44,656 bases of DNA, taken from IMG/VR virus record IMGVR_UViG_3300013126_000062, positions 1 to 44,656 of that record. One strand, 5' to 3'. The position numbers and the translations under genes were made by a program. Positions 9,508 through 22,643 of this stretch are shown here, in pieces. This stretch comes from a virus. The notes under the pieces are model-generated. The model saw only the letters and a list, made by a program, of their open reading frames with translations. It ran no database searches and was not told the origin of the DNA. Within the stretch, counting starts at the first letter, position 1. Every line of letters begins with the position of its first letter.

Positions 9508-11379
9508 ATGGACAGACAAACTATCCAAAATATAAATTACACATCATTAAATGATTACAATACGGCAAAAAACGAAATAGAGAAATTATTAAAACAGTAT
9601 TATCCTGATAATTATAAGAATTATATATCAACAGGAGGAGGGGCTCCTGTTGTTTCTATGTTTGCTTTTATTTCTGAAATTCTAAGTTTTACTCAAGGAC
9701 AATATTTTAATCAACTATTTCCACAGACAGTTACGGATTATCAGTCGGCAATAAATTTGGCCCAATGAAGAGGACTTAGAGACATAGGAGCTTCGCTTCC
9801 TTGGGTGGCCGTGAAAGCCACCATAACCGCTCCAGCAAACGCAGGCACCGTAAGTAGAGATACACTACCAAAAATAATTCCAGGGGCTATATTGTCATCT
9901 AGGGATTCAAATATTCCAGACTTTACTTTAGCGAGTGAAATTGATTTTTCAAAAATTGATGAATCTGAATGAACAAAATATTTTAATGCATCAGGATCTT
10001 TAACAAGGGTAGAAATTCCTGCAATTGGATACGCTACATCATATATTGTAAATAATTATAATACAACAATTTCTACACCAACAAATGAATTTGAACCATT
10101 CTACGAAATTTCATTACCACAACCAAATGTTCAGCAAATAGTCAGTGTTACGGATGACTCAGGTGATATTTATTACGAGGTTGATTATTTGGCACAAGAT
10201 AACATTTTTGATCATGTTTTAAATGAAAATAGTCAAAATGATAATATTCCATATTTACTATTTGACAAAAAGGTTCCAAGAAGATTTATAAAGAAATCGT
10301 ATGTAGGAACCGATAATCAAATTTATACAAAAATAGTATTTGGAAATACAGACGAAGCATCATATAATGAATATCTATATTCGATTAATCCAAATGATTT
10401 AGTTCTTCCTGCTCAATTATCAGGAATTTCGGCACAGGGAATTTCTATACAAAAATTAGCTAATAAAGAATATGATCCAAATAATTTATTGGTAGCTGAT
10501 TCTTTGGGAATTGCGCCTTCTGTTGGATCTATTGTTTCTGTAGAGTATATTTCGGGAGGTGGAAATATAAAAGTAGAAGCTGGTAGGCTAAATAGAATAA
10601 GAAATGTAACATGATCATGAAAAGACAATACTTATAGTTCAGATATTATGTCTTCTCTCGTTGTTAATAACGATAATCAAAGCTCGGGCGGAAGGGATAA
10701 GTTAACAATAGAAGAAATAAAACATTTGTTGATGCAAAGATCCGAAACGCAAAAAAGAGCAGTTACTCCTCAAGATTATATTTCTATAATACAATCAATG
10801 CCAAGTTATCTTGGAAGACCAGATAAAATTTATGTAAGTAGAGCTAATGAAGCGATAGATCCATTTAAATTCTTTATATATATGCTTTCTATTGATAAAA
10901 ATGGATACTATACAGACCCTACAACAAATAACGCTTTTATTCATAACTTAAAAATATATTTAAAAAAATATAAATCACTAAATGATCTTATTATACTTAA
11001 AAAAGGTAATGTTGCAAATATATTGATTAATTTTAATATTATCATAAACAAATCATATAAAGTAGAAGAAGTTTCTTTTAATACGATTCAATACACTAAA
11101 AAGTTCTTTGCAAAAGAAAATTGAGATTTTGGAAAGCATATTTATATTGATGAATTATCCGAATATATAAGACAAAATGTAAACGGAATTGTATCTATTG
11201 GTATGTTGAATATAAAAACTCCAATACAAGATAGTTCCGAATATTCGATGAATTCTTTTTATAATGGACTAACTTATGATTCAAAAAGAAGAATGTATTT
11301 TGTTCCATCAAATACTATCATAGAAGTTAAATATCCAAATAGGGATATTATAATCAACGCAGACATAGCAAAGGGATAA
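9508..11379 (+). CDS. BaseplateJ/gp6-like baseplate wedge protein (recoded)
   Basis: A 623-residue protein crossing several TGA codons (AQW, SEW, TWSW, ENW). Features are N-terminal FISEILSFTQGQYFNQLFPQ, a central beta domain with DDSGDIYYEVDYL, and the hallmark LTIEEIKHLL...KRAVTPQDYISIIQSMP, the conserved J/gp6 segment. It would form the wedge ring that contacts gp25 and the tail sheath. Under the standard code it is split into several ORFs. Confidence 0.85.
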
Positions 11380-11381
11380 AA

Positions 11382-12785
11382 ATGATACTTAAGCAATATC
11401 TTAACCTAAAATATAATACTATATATTTACCATTTAATCAAGATGGTACTGAAAACGAAAGTGTTATAGTAAACAAGCTTCAAAATTATGGCGGAGAAAA
11501 AAGGGTAGATATAGGAGGTGGGTACGTTGGAGATGATTTGAGCGATCAAGCAACTTACGGTATTTATTGTAAAGCAAGAGGTTTATTTGGATTTGATACA
11601 AATGATATAGATGCATCAATTACTGGATTAAATCAATCATCTTATTTGAGATTGTATAATTTAGGATTCGTTCCAACAACATATACACCAACATCATTGA
11701 GTATAGAAATATTTCCAATAACCGCATATTGAGAATCTGGAACAGAAAATTCGACAGACCCAAGTACAGGATATAGTAATTGAATGTATAGAACATCATC
11801 GGATCTATGAACATCATCAGGAGGTCTTGATGTAGATTCTTCTATGTCAGCATTAAAAACATTAAATCCTGGAAATAAGCATATTGAGTTAGATATAACC
11901 AACATAATTCAGCATTCTTTGACATCTGGGGTTCGTTATTATGGATTTTTATTAAAATTAAGTGACGATATAGAATCAACCACAGCAACTTCTTATTGAA
12001 GAAAATCGTTATATTCAGGAGATTTTATCTCATCATATCAGTTTCCAAGAATAGATGTAACATATGACGATTATATTACAGATGATAGAGATTCTCTTGT
12101 GGCTGGGCAGTTGGGTAGACTTTATTTTTATAATGAGATAAATGCGACTCCAACAGAAATATCTTTTGATTCAGCTTCTTTAACTATTGTAAATGAAAAT
12201 GATGAGGCATTAACTTCTAGCGTAAATGTGTTGGAAGATAATAATTATGCAGGATATTATTATGCAGACATAACATTACCATTATCTGCATGAGCGTCTT
12301 ATCACGACTATAGAGATAGATGAATTTTTACTTTTGACGGTCATTCTACGACATCAACAAATTATGTAAAAATACTTGGCAACACAAATCGATCAAATTT
12401 ATCGAAAGATGTATCTTTGTTATTAAATAAAGAAGAATCAAACAATTTAATATTTTGTTCTATTTCATTTAACGAGAAAAGATTTTTGTGATGAAAAAAG
12501 ACGATGGTAAACGAAGGAAACGCTTTATATATCCCAAAAAATTGTTATTATAGAATTTATGCAGTAGACGAAGCAAGCAAAGAAAAATTTATACAATCTG
12601 ATTGAGATAGGGTAAGTTACAATAAAGATGGATGTTGGTTCAATATAGATAAAACATTATTTCCAAGAGGTAAATTTTATATCGAAATAAAAGCAGATTT
12701 ATTTGGAAAAACGCTTGAATTTTCAGATAGAAAATGGTATTTTATTAATGAAGAAGATTTTATAACAAACGAATTAAATTGATAA
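11382..12785 (+). CDS. Tail/baseplate structural protein with DNRLRE-like beta domain (recoded)
   Basis: A 467-residue protein with many TGA codons, ending TGA-TAA, so the last residue is Trp under code 4. SSYLRLYNLGF, SLSIEIFPITAYW, IELDITNIIQH and YYGFLLKL follow the DNRLRE/carbohydrate-binding beta-sandwich layout seen in surface and fibre proteins. The likely role is an appendage or baseplate-attached receptor contact. Starts 2 bases after gp6. Confidence 0.55.
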
Positions 12786-12795
12786 GGAATAAATA

Positions 12796-12969
12796 ATGGC
12801 AGACTCATTAACTGGACAAATAGCTCCCGAACAATTGATCAATTTACCAATAAACTTTGCTATTAAATACGCAGATGTTAATGTGAACAGAGCAATTCAG
12901 GTTGAGCCAAACCAAGAAACTATTATATTATTAAACTTAACAAAAAATATTGTAACTCCGGTAAAATAA
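12796..12969 (+). CDS. Small protein in tail operon, 57 aa
   Basis: ATG 12796 follows AAGGAA. The sequence includes INLPINFAIKYADVNVNRAIQ and is beta-like, with no Trp. The function is unknown. Confidence 0.6.
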   Translation: MADSLTGQIAPEQLINLPINFAIKYADVNVNRAIQVEPNQETIILLNLTKNIVTPVK

Positions 12970-12972
12970 TTT

Positions 12973-13437
12973 ATGCCAATAGGAGAATTTATAGACTGGG
13001 GGGGATTATCCGGAACATTTCCTGATATAGACTGGGGGGGATTATCCGGAACATTTCCTGATATGGGTACCCCTCTTCAAAGTTCCATAACTGGGTTTGG
13101 AGATCCAGATTCTACGGCTATTCATTCTTTAAACAAGAATTCTTTTGTTTTTTATTGGGATGATGATACCAACGAAGACTCTAGTTTACAATGATTAGTA
13201 ACAGAAGGTAATAGTTATACAAATTATGTACGTTTTATAAAAAATTTAAGCGATGTTAATTTTGTTTTACAAAAAAGACATAAAAAGTCTATTACTTTCG
13301 ATATAGACTGAGACGCGATAAGGAAAATGGTTTCCGATAATTTTGAGACAAACATACAGATTGTGTCAAATAAAGGATCTTATTTTTATAGAGTAATTAT
13401 TAATAAAGGAGATTTATGGAACACACTTTCCAGATAA
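12973..13437 (+). CDS. Tail operon protein with 12-residue tandem repeat, 154 aa
   Basis: The N-terminus carries two copies of DWGGLSGTFPDI/M, encoded by an exact 36-bp DNA repeat. Two TGA codons (after SSLQ and in DIDWDAI) extend it to 154 residues ending in TAA. It overlaps the next gene by 22 bases. Probably structural; no family known. Confidence 0.6.
12991..13062 (+). repeat. Exact 36-bp tandem duplication (two copies)
   Basis: Copies at 12991-13026 and 13027-13062 are identical, in frame, and each contains a run of seven G. The Trp codons inside are TGG, although the same gene later uses TGA. Confidence 0.9.
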
Positions 13438-15239
13438 TTCCATCATCATTTACTACGGAAGAAATATCGTCTATAAGCGGCGATTTTGTCTCAATTACAG
13501 GAAGAATCTCTGTAACAAATTCTACTCCTTACACCCTGCTGTCCTCGTTGGGCGGCTACACCGACCAGTGGCTTTTTTATGGTACAACCGCAAGTGACGA
13601 AGTTCATGATTTTGTTTTTACTTATGAAAAACAATGGCTCTTGGGCAGAATTCCATTTAATTTACCAATTTTCCTGTATTTACCAAATACTCCGCAAGAG
13701 ACTTATTTTTGTTCATTTGGTGATATAGAAAGGTCTTCGGGATCTGCACATAAATTATTTTGTTATTCAAAAATGTCAAATGATGATAAGGAATCAATTG
13801 CATATTATAATCCAAGACCAAATGATGTGATAAGACTAAAGGCTATGGATTCTTTAAATTTATATGATCAAACGGCTACGACACTATCTTGAGATTGCAC
13901 AACAAATAATGCAGAGTTTTTAAGAGATTATTGAGATGACCCGCTATCGGCATACAAAATAGAAGGGTTAAATTGATCGCAAAATAGTATAATAAACAAT
14001 AATGAATCTTGTAGTGCATGATTTGAGCAATCATATGGATCTAGATTTTTACAGCCTACGGTTTGAGACTCGGTTTGGGTAAAGTTTAAATCATCTGGAC
14101 CATGCGAAATTAGAATAACGTCACCAAGAGAGCATGAAAATAATACTCTTACGTTAAGATTTTTTGTAAATGATGTACAACAAGTAACTCCAAACTGAGT
14201 AGCCGAATCTTCGTTAACATCTTACAATCCATCATTTTTACAATTTAGACATGATCTTAGAAATTCTTTGTATGCGGTAATTGATCAGAGTGTGAGATCT
14301 GTTGTAGCAGATCAAATGTCAAAATACTTCAGACTCTATAATGAAAATGATGAAAATTCATTTAAAACTTTATTGTTTACAAATAATGAAAGAGTAGAAA
14401 GAATAGACGATTATATTAAACAATTAGAATATAAGGTAGAACAAGCATTAAATGTGATAGGAGATGATCAAATACAATCGCTATATAAATCAATTTATGC
14501 TACACTTCAAGATTATGACTCTAAATTAAAAGACTTTATCACAAATACGTTAGAAAGATCAGTCCAAAACTATGAATTATCTGAACAATTGTTGGCACAA
14601 CTTGATGCGAAAGCAAAAGAAGAAAGTTTAGTACAATACAATTATACAATAAAAAGCATAGATATATCGAGAGTTCAGATTACATTACATACTCAAAGGA
14701 CAAATGAGGCATGAGATATTTCTCAATATTTAAATAATCAAAACGGACAATTAATGATATCTTTACCTATTATATCTAAAATAACAGGATTTGATAATAT
14801 AGATTCTTTTGTTCCATGATACATTTATGTCTGACCAAAATCAAAAACTTTGTCAAATTATAGAGTTCCGTCAAATAGGAATATTCAGTTCAGTATTGAT
14901 AACGATCTAACGGAAATAATATGAGGTAATTTATATGATAAAAACGGAAACTCATATAAAATTATAAACAGAAATGGAGATAATTGGATTTTAGACAAAA
15001 ATATTGATCAAGAAGTGGTTGGAACAGATTTGGTTTTCTATCCAAATTATTTTGAACCACAAATTATTAAACTAGACATTTCTTGGTTGCATAATTATAT
15101 TCCAAAAAATATTCCACTAGGAACAACATGAAGGCCACCAACTCAAATAATAGAAGAGCCTGTTGAAATAACACAAGAAAATATATTTGAAACAGTAATT
15201 CGACCAAATCAAAAAGAAAATAACAAGGAGATTTTCTAG
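13416..15239 (+). CDS. Large tail/baseplate structural protein, 607 aa (recoded)
   Basis: Read through about fourteen TGA codons to a TAG at 15237. The N-terminal 160 residues are beta-rich (ISGDFVSITGRISVTN). Residues 285-415 are helical and coiled-coil-like (VERIDDYIKQLEYKVEQAL). The C-terminal part includes WYIYVWPKSKTLS and a Pro-rich tail. The arrangement suggests a fibre-like or connector protein. No family is recognised. Confidence 0.65.
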
Positions 15240-17368
15240 TGGATCAGATTTTAGAAGAGGTTCGGGCAGAAGAGCTTTATCATATAACAACGCTTGACAA
15301 CGCAATAAATATAATAAGAAAAAATGTTTTTAAATTAAGTCCATGAATGAATCGAACGGAGCGGAATGATATGCAACAAGATAAGTATTTCTTTGGATCA
15401 TTTGCAAGACATCCAGTTGATATATTTGGAAGAAGTAGTCAGGTTATATTTGTTTTGGATCAAAGAAAACTCAAACAAAAATATAAATTTATTCAATTTA
15501 CTTATCAAAGAATCGAAGATAAGCCACCAATGATTCATGAATTTGAGGAAAAATTATTAAGCAATTTTCCATATATAAAAAATTTTAATTCATACATCAA
15601 AGAAATTTATGTAAATCAAAAAAGATATGATACCGATTTTGAAGAGAAAATAATGGGTGATATTTATAGGATAGAAAATTTAGCAAAACAAAATAATATA
15701 GAAATTTACTTCACATATGAAGAGCATAGGAGAACTGAAAACAACAGATCTTTAAGAAAATATATGGTAAAAAACAAAACAGAGCCATACGAATTTTCGG
15801 GTCTAAAATATGGAAAATATAAATCAAGAGGATCTGAATACGAAAAAAATAACTTAATGAATTTTAAAAATCAATTGAATATGATTTATAATGTAATGTT
15901 TTGAGATGAAAATAAAATTATACCAAAGATAGATAATTATTTTAGTCTCTTATCATATAAATCTGATGAATTTTATTGATACTTAGCTCACGAAGTTCTG
16001 AATAACAGAAAATATGATCCACAAATCAGAGTTTTGCTTCCAAAAATAGTTAAAATGTTTGAAAAAGCAAACGTAAAGACAGTAGAACAATTTAAAATAT
16101 ACTTAATGCAGCATAATGGCATATGATACGAGAAGGTAAGTGATTTAAAAAAATCATTAAAAGAGAATCGAGAAAATCCTTTAATAATAGCGTTTTATAA
16201 TGACATAACTGGATATCATCATGGTCAAACTGATGGTACTTTATATGCATATGATCCAAATTCAATGGATAAAAATATATACGGACATTTGACATGAGCT
16301 TTATACGAAGATAAGGTTTATATCCATTATATTGAAGTTAAAGAGGAATTCAGAAGAAACGGTATAGCTACAAGATTATTTGATCAACTTAAAAACAAAG
16401 AATTTCCTGACAAAAAGATAATTCACACAAACTCAACTTCTGATGGTGGAAAGTGAATAAGTTCATTAAAAGAAAGTGTAAACGATAGAGTTTTATATCA
16501 CGCGACAAGCGAAGCTATGTTATATAATATATTAAGAACAAATTCTGTGATACTAAGCATGGAGTCTAATTTGCTTTCATCTTCTGATAATATTCATAAA
16601 TATCCATACTATTTATCAACAGCGAGATCTACTCAGTCTGACTTTTTTAGAGCTTTCTTTAATTGACCAAAAATAGAATTTGATAAAGATTTGGTTGAAA
16701 AAAAATATAAAATCATACCATTTAATTTTTATGCTGATGGAGATTATTATGAAAATAAATTAAGCTCTTTCTTAAATAGGCAAAAAAAGAAGGAATCAGA
16801 AGATAGAATTTTATCAAAAGATCCGGAGATAAAAGATATATCGAAGTATATAAAAGCAGTTCATATCCTTTATGTAGGGAAAACAGATAAAATATTAAAT
16901 CTGTGTAAAAAATTAAATATTAAGGTAATTTTATATAAAAATTTAAAAGATTTTCGTATATTAAAAAATGGAGAAGAATGAGATGGAATTATAGATGGTG
17001 GAATTAACAAAAAAAGAGAAAGTTACGGAGAGAAAATAGATCCAATGCTAATAAAAAACTTTGTTATAGGCTACCTTTTAATTATGTCTAGTTCAAAAGA
17101 ACAATTCTATCAAAAATGTGAAGAAAATAGGCTAGACGGGAATTCTTTTAATTTATATGATTTCTTAGATTTCGTTGAATATCAGTTAAGTTTAAGAGAC
17201 TTCTTTTATGGATTTGAAAAATATAAAAAAATGTTTTATAGCATTATTAAGAAAATAGGAAGATATTCTGATAGGAAAAGAATGATTGATATATTTAATA
17301 ATAAGATAAAAAGATGACTTCCTCATCCGCATCAACCTACTTTATCAGATCAACATGAGGAGGTATAA
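15239..17368 (+). CDS. Polyvalent protein: ART-like domain, GNAT acetyltransferase, second ART-like domain (recoded)
   Basis: A 709-residue protein with GTG start 15239 overlapping the previous TAG. I count nine TGA and no TGG. Residues 1-175 contain LYHITTLDNAINII, FFGSFARHPVD, VIFVLDQRKL and HEFEEKLLS. Residues 417-600 repeat the plan: VLYHATSEAMLYNIL, YYLSTARSTQSD and ESEDRILSKDPEI, then KYIKAVHIL. H, S/AR and E positions fit the H-[S/Y]-E triad of ADP-ribosyltransferase-like folds. Between them, residues 310-400 form a GNAT domain (GHLTWALYEDK, VYIHYIEVKEEFRRNGIATRLF). Its position in the tail operon suggests a virion protein injected like T4 Alt, modifying host proteins. ART assignment is inference; GNAT is clearer. 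Confidence 0.7.
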
Positions 17369-18526
17369 ATGCCAAATAGAACATATATAAATCTAAAAAA
17401 CGATCTTATCCAACTAGATCCTACATGACAAGATGTTGCAAATAGATACGACACCATACCAGCGTCTTTGACTTCGTCAGAAATAGATCCAAAGATAAAA
17501 GAAGCTATAATATTCTCCATATATAATGCAAAATCTTGATATTCGACATATATGGTTCAAAAGCTTGCGTCTATGACTGGAAACGAGGAGTCTCTTGATC
17601 TATCAAATATGCTTGTGGAGAAACTATCTTATTGAGTTGATAGAACAAATACTTTAGTATCATTACTCCAAACCATATCAGCACAAAATCAAGCTGATTT
17701 TTGGGGATACAAAGAAAGGTATTCTGATTGACAAGATAATTTATATTATAATCATCTTAGATTAATAGATGAGACTTATGGTAATAGCGTAGAGAGAAAC
17801 AGAGAAATTTTTGATTCCGTATCAAGAATAGATGAATTAAATATAAGAGTGGAGGAGTTGCATAATAGATTCAAACAGGTAGAATGACCTTATCAAGTAT
17901 GGCAAACAAAAGCTACAGATGATATTGATTATTCGAAAATAAATGCACAGATAATTGGAATATCCAATAACACAAATATAACATTGGACGAATCAGATTT
18001 CAGCAAAGCAGGAACTATAAGTTCATTAAAATTACCAGAATTATTAGAGGGCACTTATATTTTAAAAATTACAAACAAAAACAGTGTAAGATTAACAAAT
18101 ATGAATACACTTGGAAATGGGTGGTACAAAGTTACGGCAAATAGAATAACTGATTTAACAGGATGATTGATAGATAACAAGTATCCAATTTTTAAATCCG
18201 AATTACAAATAGATAGAGATTTGAAAATATACATAGGCAGAGAAATTGAAATAAAACAAGAACTATTTGCTTTTGAAAATTATATAAACGAAGTTTCTAT
18301 TTTAATAGAAAGCAAACAAAATGTAGAAGAAATGGTTTATAACTTCTTCTATGGGTCATATTTTGATGAATATATAGATTTCTTGGATAACGGAAACCAT
18401 ATTTATAGAAGATCGATAAAAGATTCAGAAGGAAATATAATGGCAACATATCAAATAGAACTAGATTTTTCATTAAAAACAGAATCTGGGATGCCTACAA
18501 TACATTATTTAAGGACTGATTTATAA
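17369..18526 (+). CDS. Tail structural protein, 385 aa (recoded)
   Basis: A start directly after the polyvalent gene with GAGGAGG upstream. At least five TGA codons (PTW, KSW, SYW, SDW, VEW). The N-terminal half is helical; the C-terminal half is beta-rich with LEGTYILKITNKN. No family is recognised; context makes it a baseplate or tail component. Confidence 0.65.
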
Positions 18527-18527
18527 A

Positions 18528-21500
18528 ATGACAGCAAGAACTTATACCTTAGAATCTCTTACTTCATATAATGATTTTCTATTATCTCTTCATGATAATG
18601 AAAAAAGAAGAGTTCTTGATCATCTTGACTATTCTTCTTTTTCAAACTTTATAACATTGGGTTCTGCCGAATTTGAAGTAAACCTATCCATATCACAAAT
18701 ACTAAATAACTATCCTACATTTGAAAAGTTTGGCGTTTCATCAAATAATTTATCTATAACAACAAATGACGAAATTGTGTCGGAATATTTGTCATGGAAA
18801 TTCAAATCAACACCATTTTCAGAATACTTTGCTAATGATATTTGCAATGAAACTATTTCTGCTACAATAACTGGTGCTTTGTATGCTTCGTCAAGTTCTG
18901 ATTCTTATACAATTACATTTCCATATTTTTCTAGATTAATAGGCAAAGAAAGTTATTTTACTGATAATACAGTATTATCAAATATATCCTCATGATCTAT
19001 AAGTGCAGAAGAATTTGATAAGTATAATATGAATATGATATGCAATTTTTTACCAGATGTCATGACCATAAAGGATGAGGAGTTTGATACTTTAATAAGA
19101 GCAATAGGTAAAGAATTAGATTTTCTTTATTATTCGATTAAAGATATGAATAGTATGTATTCAGGTGAATATAAAATAAATAAGTTACCAAATGATATTA
19201 TATTAAATCAATTTATAGACTCATTGGGTTTTACTAGAGTTTATGATTTTATAGATTCAAATATTACAAATTATTATCAACCAATTAGTGAAGATTTATA
19301 TAGCAGAAAAGATCTTTCGAGATACTTTAAAGCAGCGTTTGTTAATAATATAATGAATGTTATTAAAACAAAAGGAACAAAAGAATCTATAAATATATTA
19401 AAAAATATATTTGCATGACCTGATAATTTACTTAGAATAAATGAATATGTTACGGTATCTGATAAAATTCCATCAACAGGATTAACATATCATAATTGAT
19501 ATTATGATACTATAACAATACAACAAAAAACAACAGTATCTCCTGCTAGATATGTTGTGATGCCAAGTGACTATTCTGGATCAAAAGATCCTGGCTTGAC
19601 TACATTACATTTTAAATACCCAGCATTTTTTCATTTAAAAAATGGCACATTAAATGCTACAATTTCTGACTTGGAGGCTTTAACCTTTACATATAATTTA
19701 GGAAGCGAAACCGTAAAATTTAGAATTGACGAAGGGACTAAATCGTTTGGAATGTCAAGTTCGGCATCATTATTTCCACTATCGTCATCAGAGTTTAATT
19801 ATGTAACACCAGATTCTGTATTTATGTTTGCTTATGATCCCAAAAATAAATATGTATATATTGGATATTATAACGAAAATACGTCTTATTCATATGATTC
19901 AGTTACATCAAATCATGTTGGGAAAGTTTATTCTTTAACCGCATTTTATGACAATAAGATGCCTAACAAATTTTATTCATTAATAATAGACTTTCATAAC
20001 GAAAATGTTTCAGAAAAGAACTTTGACATTCTTGGGATAAAAACTTTTGAAGAAGATATAGATTTTAACGCACTTTCGTCAATGACAATGAATTATAATT
20101 TAATAAATTATAAAGGAAAAACACCAACTCATTGATGAAAAAAGGCAAATATAAAAAACAGTTCGCAAAGTATTGACGAATATATTGATAGTATTAATGG
20201 TGAAAATGCTATAGCTACTACTTTTGTGTCAAATATTTCGGATTTAAAAACTATTGGAGTAATTAAAGCAGAAGAAGTAAATTTTTCTTCTGGAGAAATG
20301 ATAGATCCTATTGGAATCTATGTAGATGATAATCAAGAGAATATATCAAATTATTTGTTAGCAAATAATAAATTAAAAATAGAAATTTCCCCAATCAATA
20401 CCATAAATGAATTTATTAAAAATCTTTTAAACATTTATAATTTTGATGAAATAAGTGGAAACCCGGATGATTTTTATAAGCCAAACAATTCTAAATTAAA
20501 AGAATTGAGACAAATTGTTTATGCATTTTTGTCAAATTATTCAGAAGATATAGATATACAATCATTTTTTAATATATTGAAAACTCAATATTCTGAAAAC
20601 ATTATTAAGTTTATAATAGAGTATTTAATTCCTGCTAAATCAAGTGTTGAGGGAGGAATTGTTGTTCAAAATGATATATTAGATGATTCAAAATATGCAT
20701 GAAAACCTATAGATTGTGACGAAATAAATAAAGAAGATTGTGTTTATAAGAGTATATTGGAGCAATCTGATATATTAGATGATCCAGTTCAACTATGAAA
20801 AAATATATTAAATACGGCATCAGAAAATTCTTTAAATTCACAAAAACTTTTAACCAATGCGATAGATTCTAGTGACGGTTGTTTAAATGTCCAAGATAAT
20901 ATAAACCAAATTAACTTACTATCTACCATTTTGGACGATCAAACTTCTTATGAAAACAACATAAAACAAGAATCTGACATAGTTGAACAAAACGATACAG
21001 AGATGAAAAATATAGTAAAAAACATGAGTGATTATACTTATGAAAATAAATATATAGATCTTGGAAAATGATCAAATAACAACTCTCAGGGAAATGAAAC
21101 AGATATAAATAGCATCACTGGATTTTTTAAATTTGGAACGTCTCCTTCTAATATAAAATGATCGATAAGTGATGCTTTTGAAGAAAAGATAGCTCATTCT
21201 GAATTATCAGAATTAAATTTGTCATGAAACAAAAATGAGTTAAACGAAAGTGAAACAGGAACTTTAAATATAAGACTCGATAGATTTGGTAACGAAACTC
21301 CAAATGGAATAGTAAAACTCGTCGTTCCAACAAGAGCAGAGAATGATAATGAACCAATTATTTCATTCTTAAACCTAAATTCAACATCTGGGGATTTGTA
21401 TTATCCAAGCATAACATCCGCCAAAGAAATTTATGTAAAGCTCGATAACAAAGGATATAGAAGTTTGGATTATTGTTTAAATATACCAAGTCTTTCTTTG

Positions 21501-22025
21501 TCAACTTTACAAAATGCATATACAACAATTGACTTTGGAAATTTAGGGCCAAGCTCTACTAGCGTAACAATGAACATAACTAGTTCCGATGAATTTTCTA
21601 ATGAGAAAGGAAATTTATTATCTTTTGTTATAGAAGAGGATTCGTCCATGCAAACATCATACGCAAAATGTGAAATAATAAAAAACAAGATAATAAAACT
21701 ATCTGTTATCGAGGTTCCTTATGTAGTATATAATATTATTGATGCACTAACATCAAATACAAAAATCAACAATTTTGTTTCTTTAAATTTATCAGATCTT
21801 TATTCTGCAAGAAATTCTTCTACAAGCGATTCTGAGTGAATGTCAAAGACAGTAGGAGAATTCTTTTTAAACAATGGCACAGGAAATTTGTCAACAATAA
21901 AGAATAAAGAATATAAAATTCAAACAATAAACATATATAATAATAAACAACAAACATTCTCTTTAATTCCAAGGGTTTATACAATTGCAAAAGATGAGAA
22001 TGAAAAATTAAAAGAAATAATTTAG
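18528..22025 (+). CDS. Giant tail protein with tail-protein-I-like segment, 1165 aa (recoded)
   Basis: One frame from ATG 18528 to TAA 22025 crosses about thirteen TGA codons; the standard code splits it into many ORFs. Residues 180-300 include DEEFDTLIRAIGKELDFLYY and NVIKTKGTKESINILKNIFA. The latter is the KGT-x-ESI-x-x-ILNIF motif of P2 tail protein I and related baseplate proteins. Later parts alternate beta domains and acidic helical linkers, and the C-terminus is beta (VTMNITSSDEFSN). The likely role is a baseplate platform or fibre-attachment protein. Confidence 0.7.
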
Positions 22026-22037
22026 GAGATATACAGA

Positions 22038-22628
22038 ATGTTCTTATCATCGAGTGGAAATATATTAGAGGCTCGCTTAACCAGAAAAGGAAGAGAGGCA
22101 ATGGCAAAAGGAGAATTTAAAATTACTCAATTTGCGGTATCAGATGATGGTGTTAATTATAATTTATATGATACATCACTAGGAGATAATGCCGATCAAG
22201 AGATTTTATCTTTGCCTGTTCTTGAAGCAAACACTAATGATAATGCCGCATTAATGAATCTTCTTTTAACAATGGACGAAGGAACTCAAATTGTAACATT
22301 TATTACAGTAGGATCGACTACATTAAGTATAAATTCTACAAATCAACTAACATCGCTATATGTGGCTACGAATAATGCAGAAAATGTATCTGAAACCTAT
22401 ATACCAATTGATATTAATAATGCTCAGTTATTTAACACAAACATACAATATTCGTCACAAGCAGTCGGTACAAATGGAAGAAACATTACCTTCTCGTATA
22501 AAGTTGGAGCTTCTATATCTACAGATACAACATTTACGTTCAAACTCCAAGGTCAAGAGTCTGGAGTTCAGTCTGAAACTATCACAATGACAGTTGGATC
22601 ATTTACTAATACTGGTGAAATAAGATAA
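22038..22628 (+). CDS. Phage structural protein (LTRKGRE / DDG family), 196 aa
   Basis: The N-terminus GNILEARLTRKGREAMAKGE then ITQFAVSDDGVNYNLYD is a signature I have seen in structural proteins of large myophages. The rest is Thr/Ser/Asn-rich beta sequence. No Trp codon at all. AGGAG precedes ATG 22038. The exact virion location is unknown. Confidence 0.6.
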   Translation: MFLSSSGNILEARLTRKGREAMAKGEFKITQFAVSDDGVNYNLYDTSLGDNADQEILSLPVLEANTNDNAALMNLLLTMDEGTQIVTFITVGSTTLSINSTNQLTSLYVATNNAENVSETYIPIDINNAQLFNTNIQYSSQAVGTNGRNITFSYKVGASISTDTTFTFKLQGQESGVQSETITMTVGSFTNTGEIR

Positions 22629-22643
22629 GGAAAAATGTAAGAA

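Noticed and set aside
12991-13062. CRISPR-like repeat
   Set aside because: Only two abutting copies without spacers, in frame inside a coding gene.
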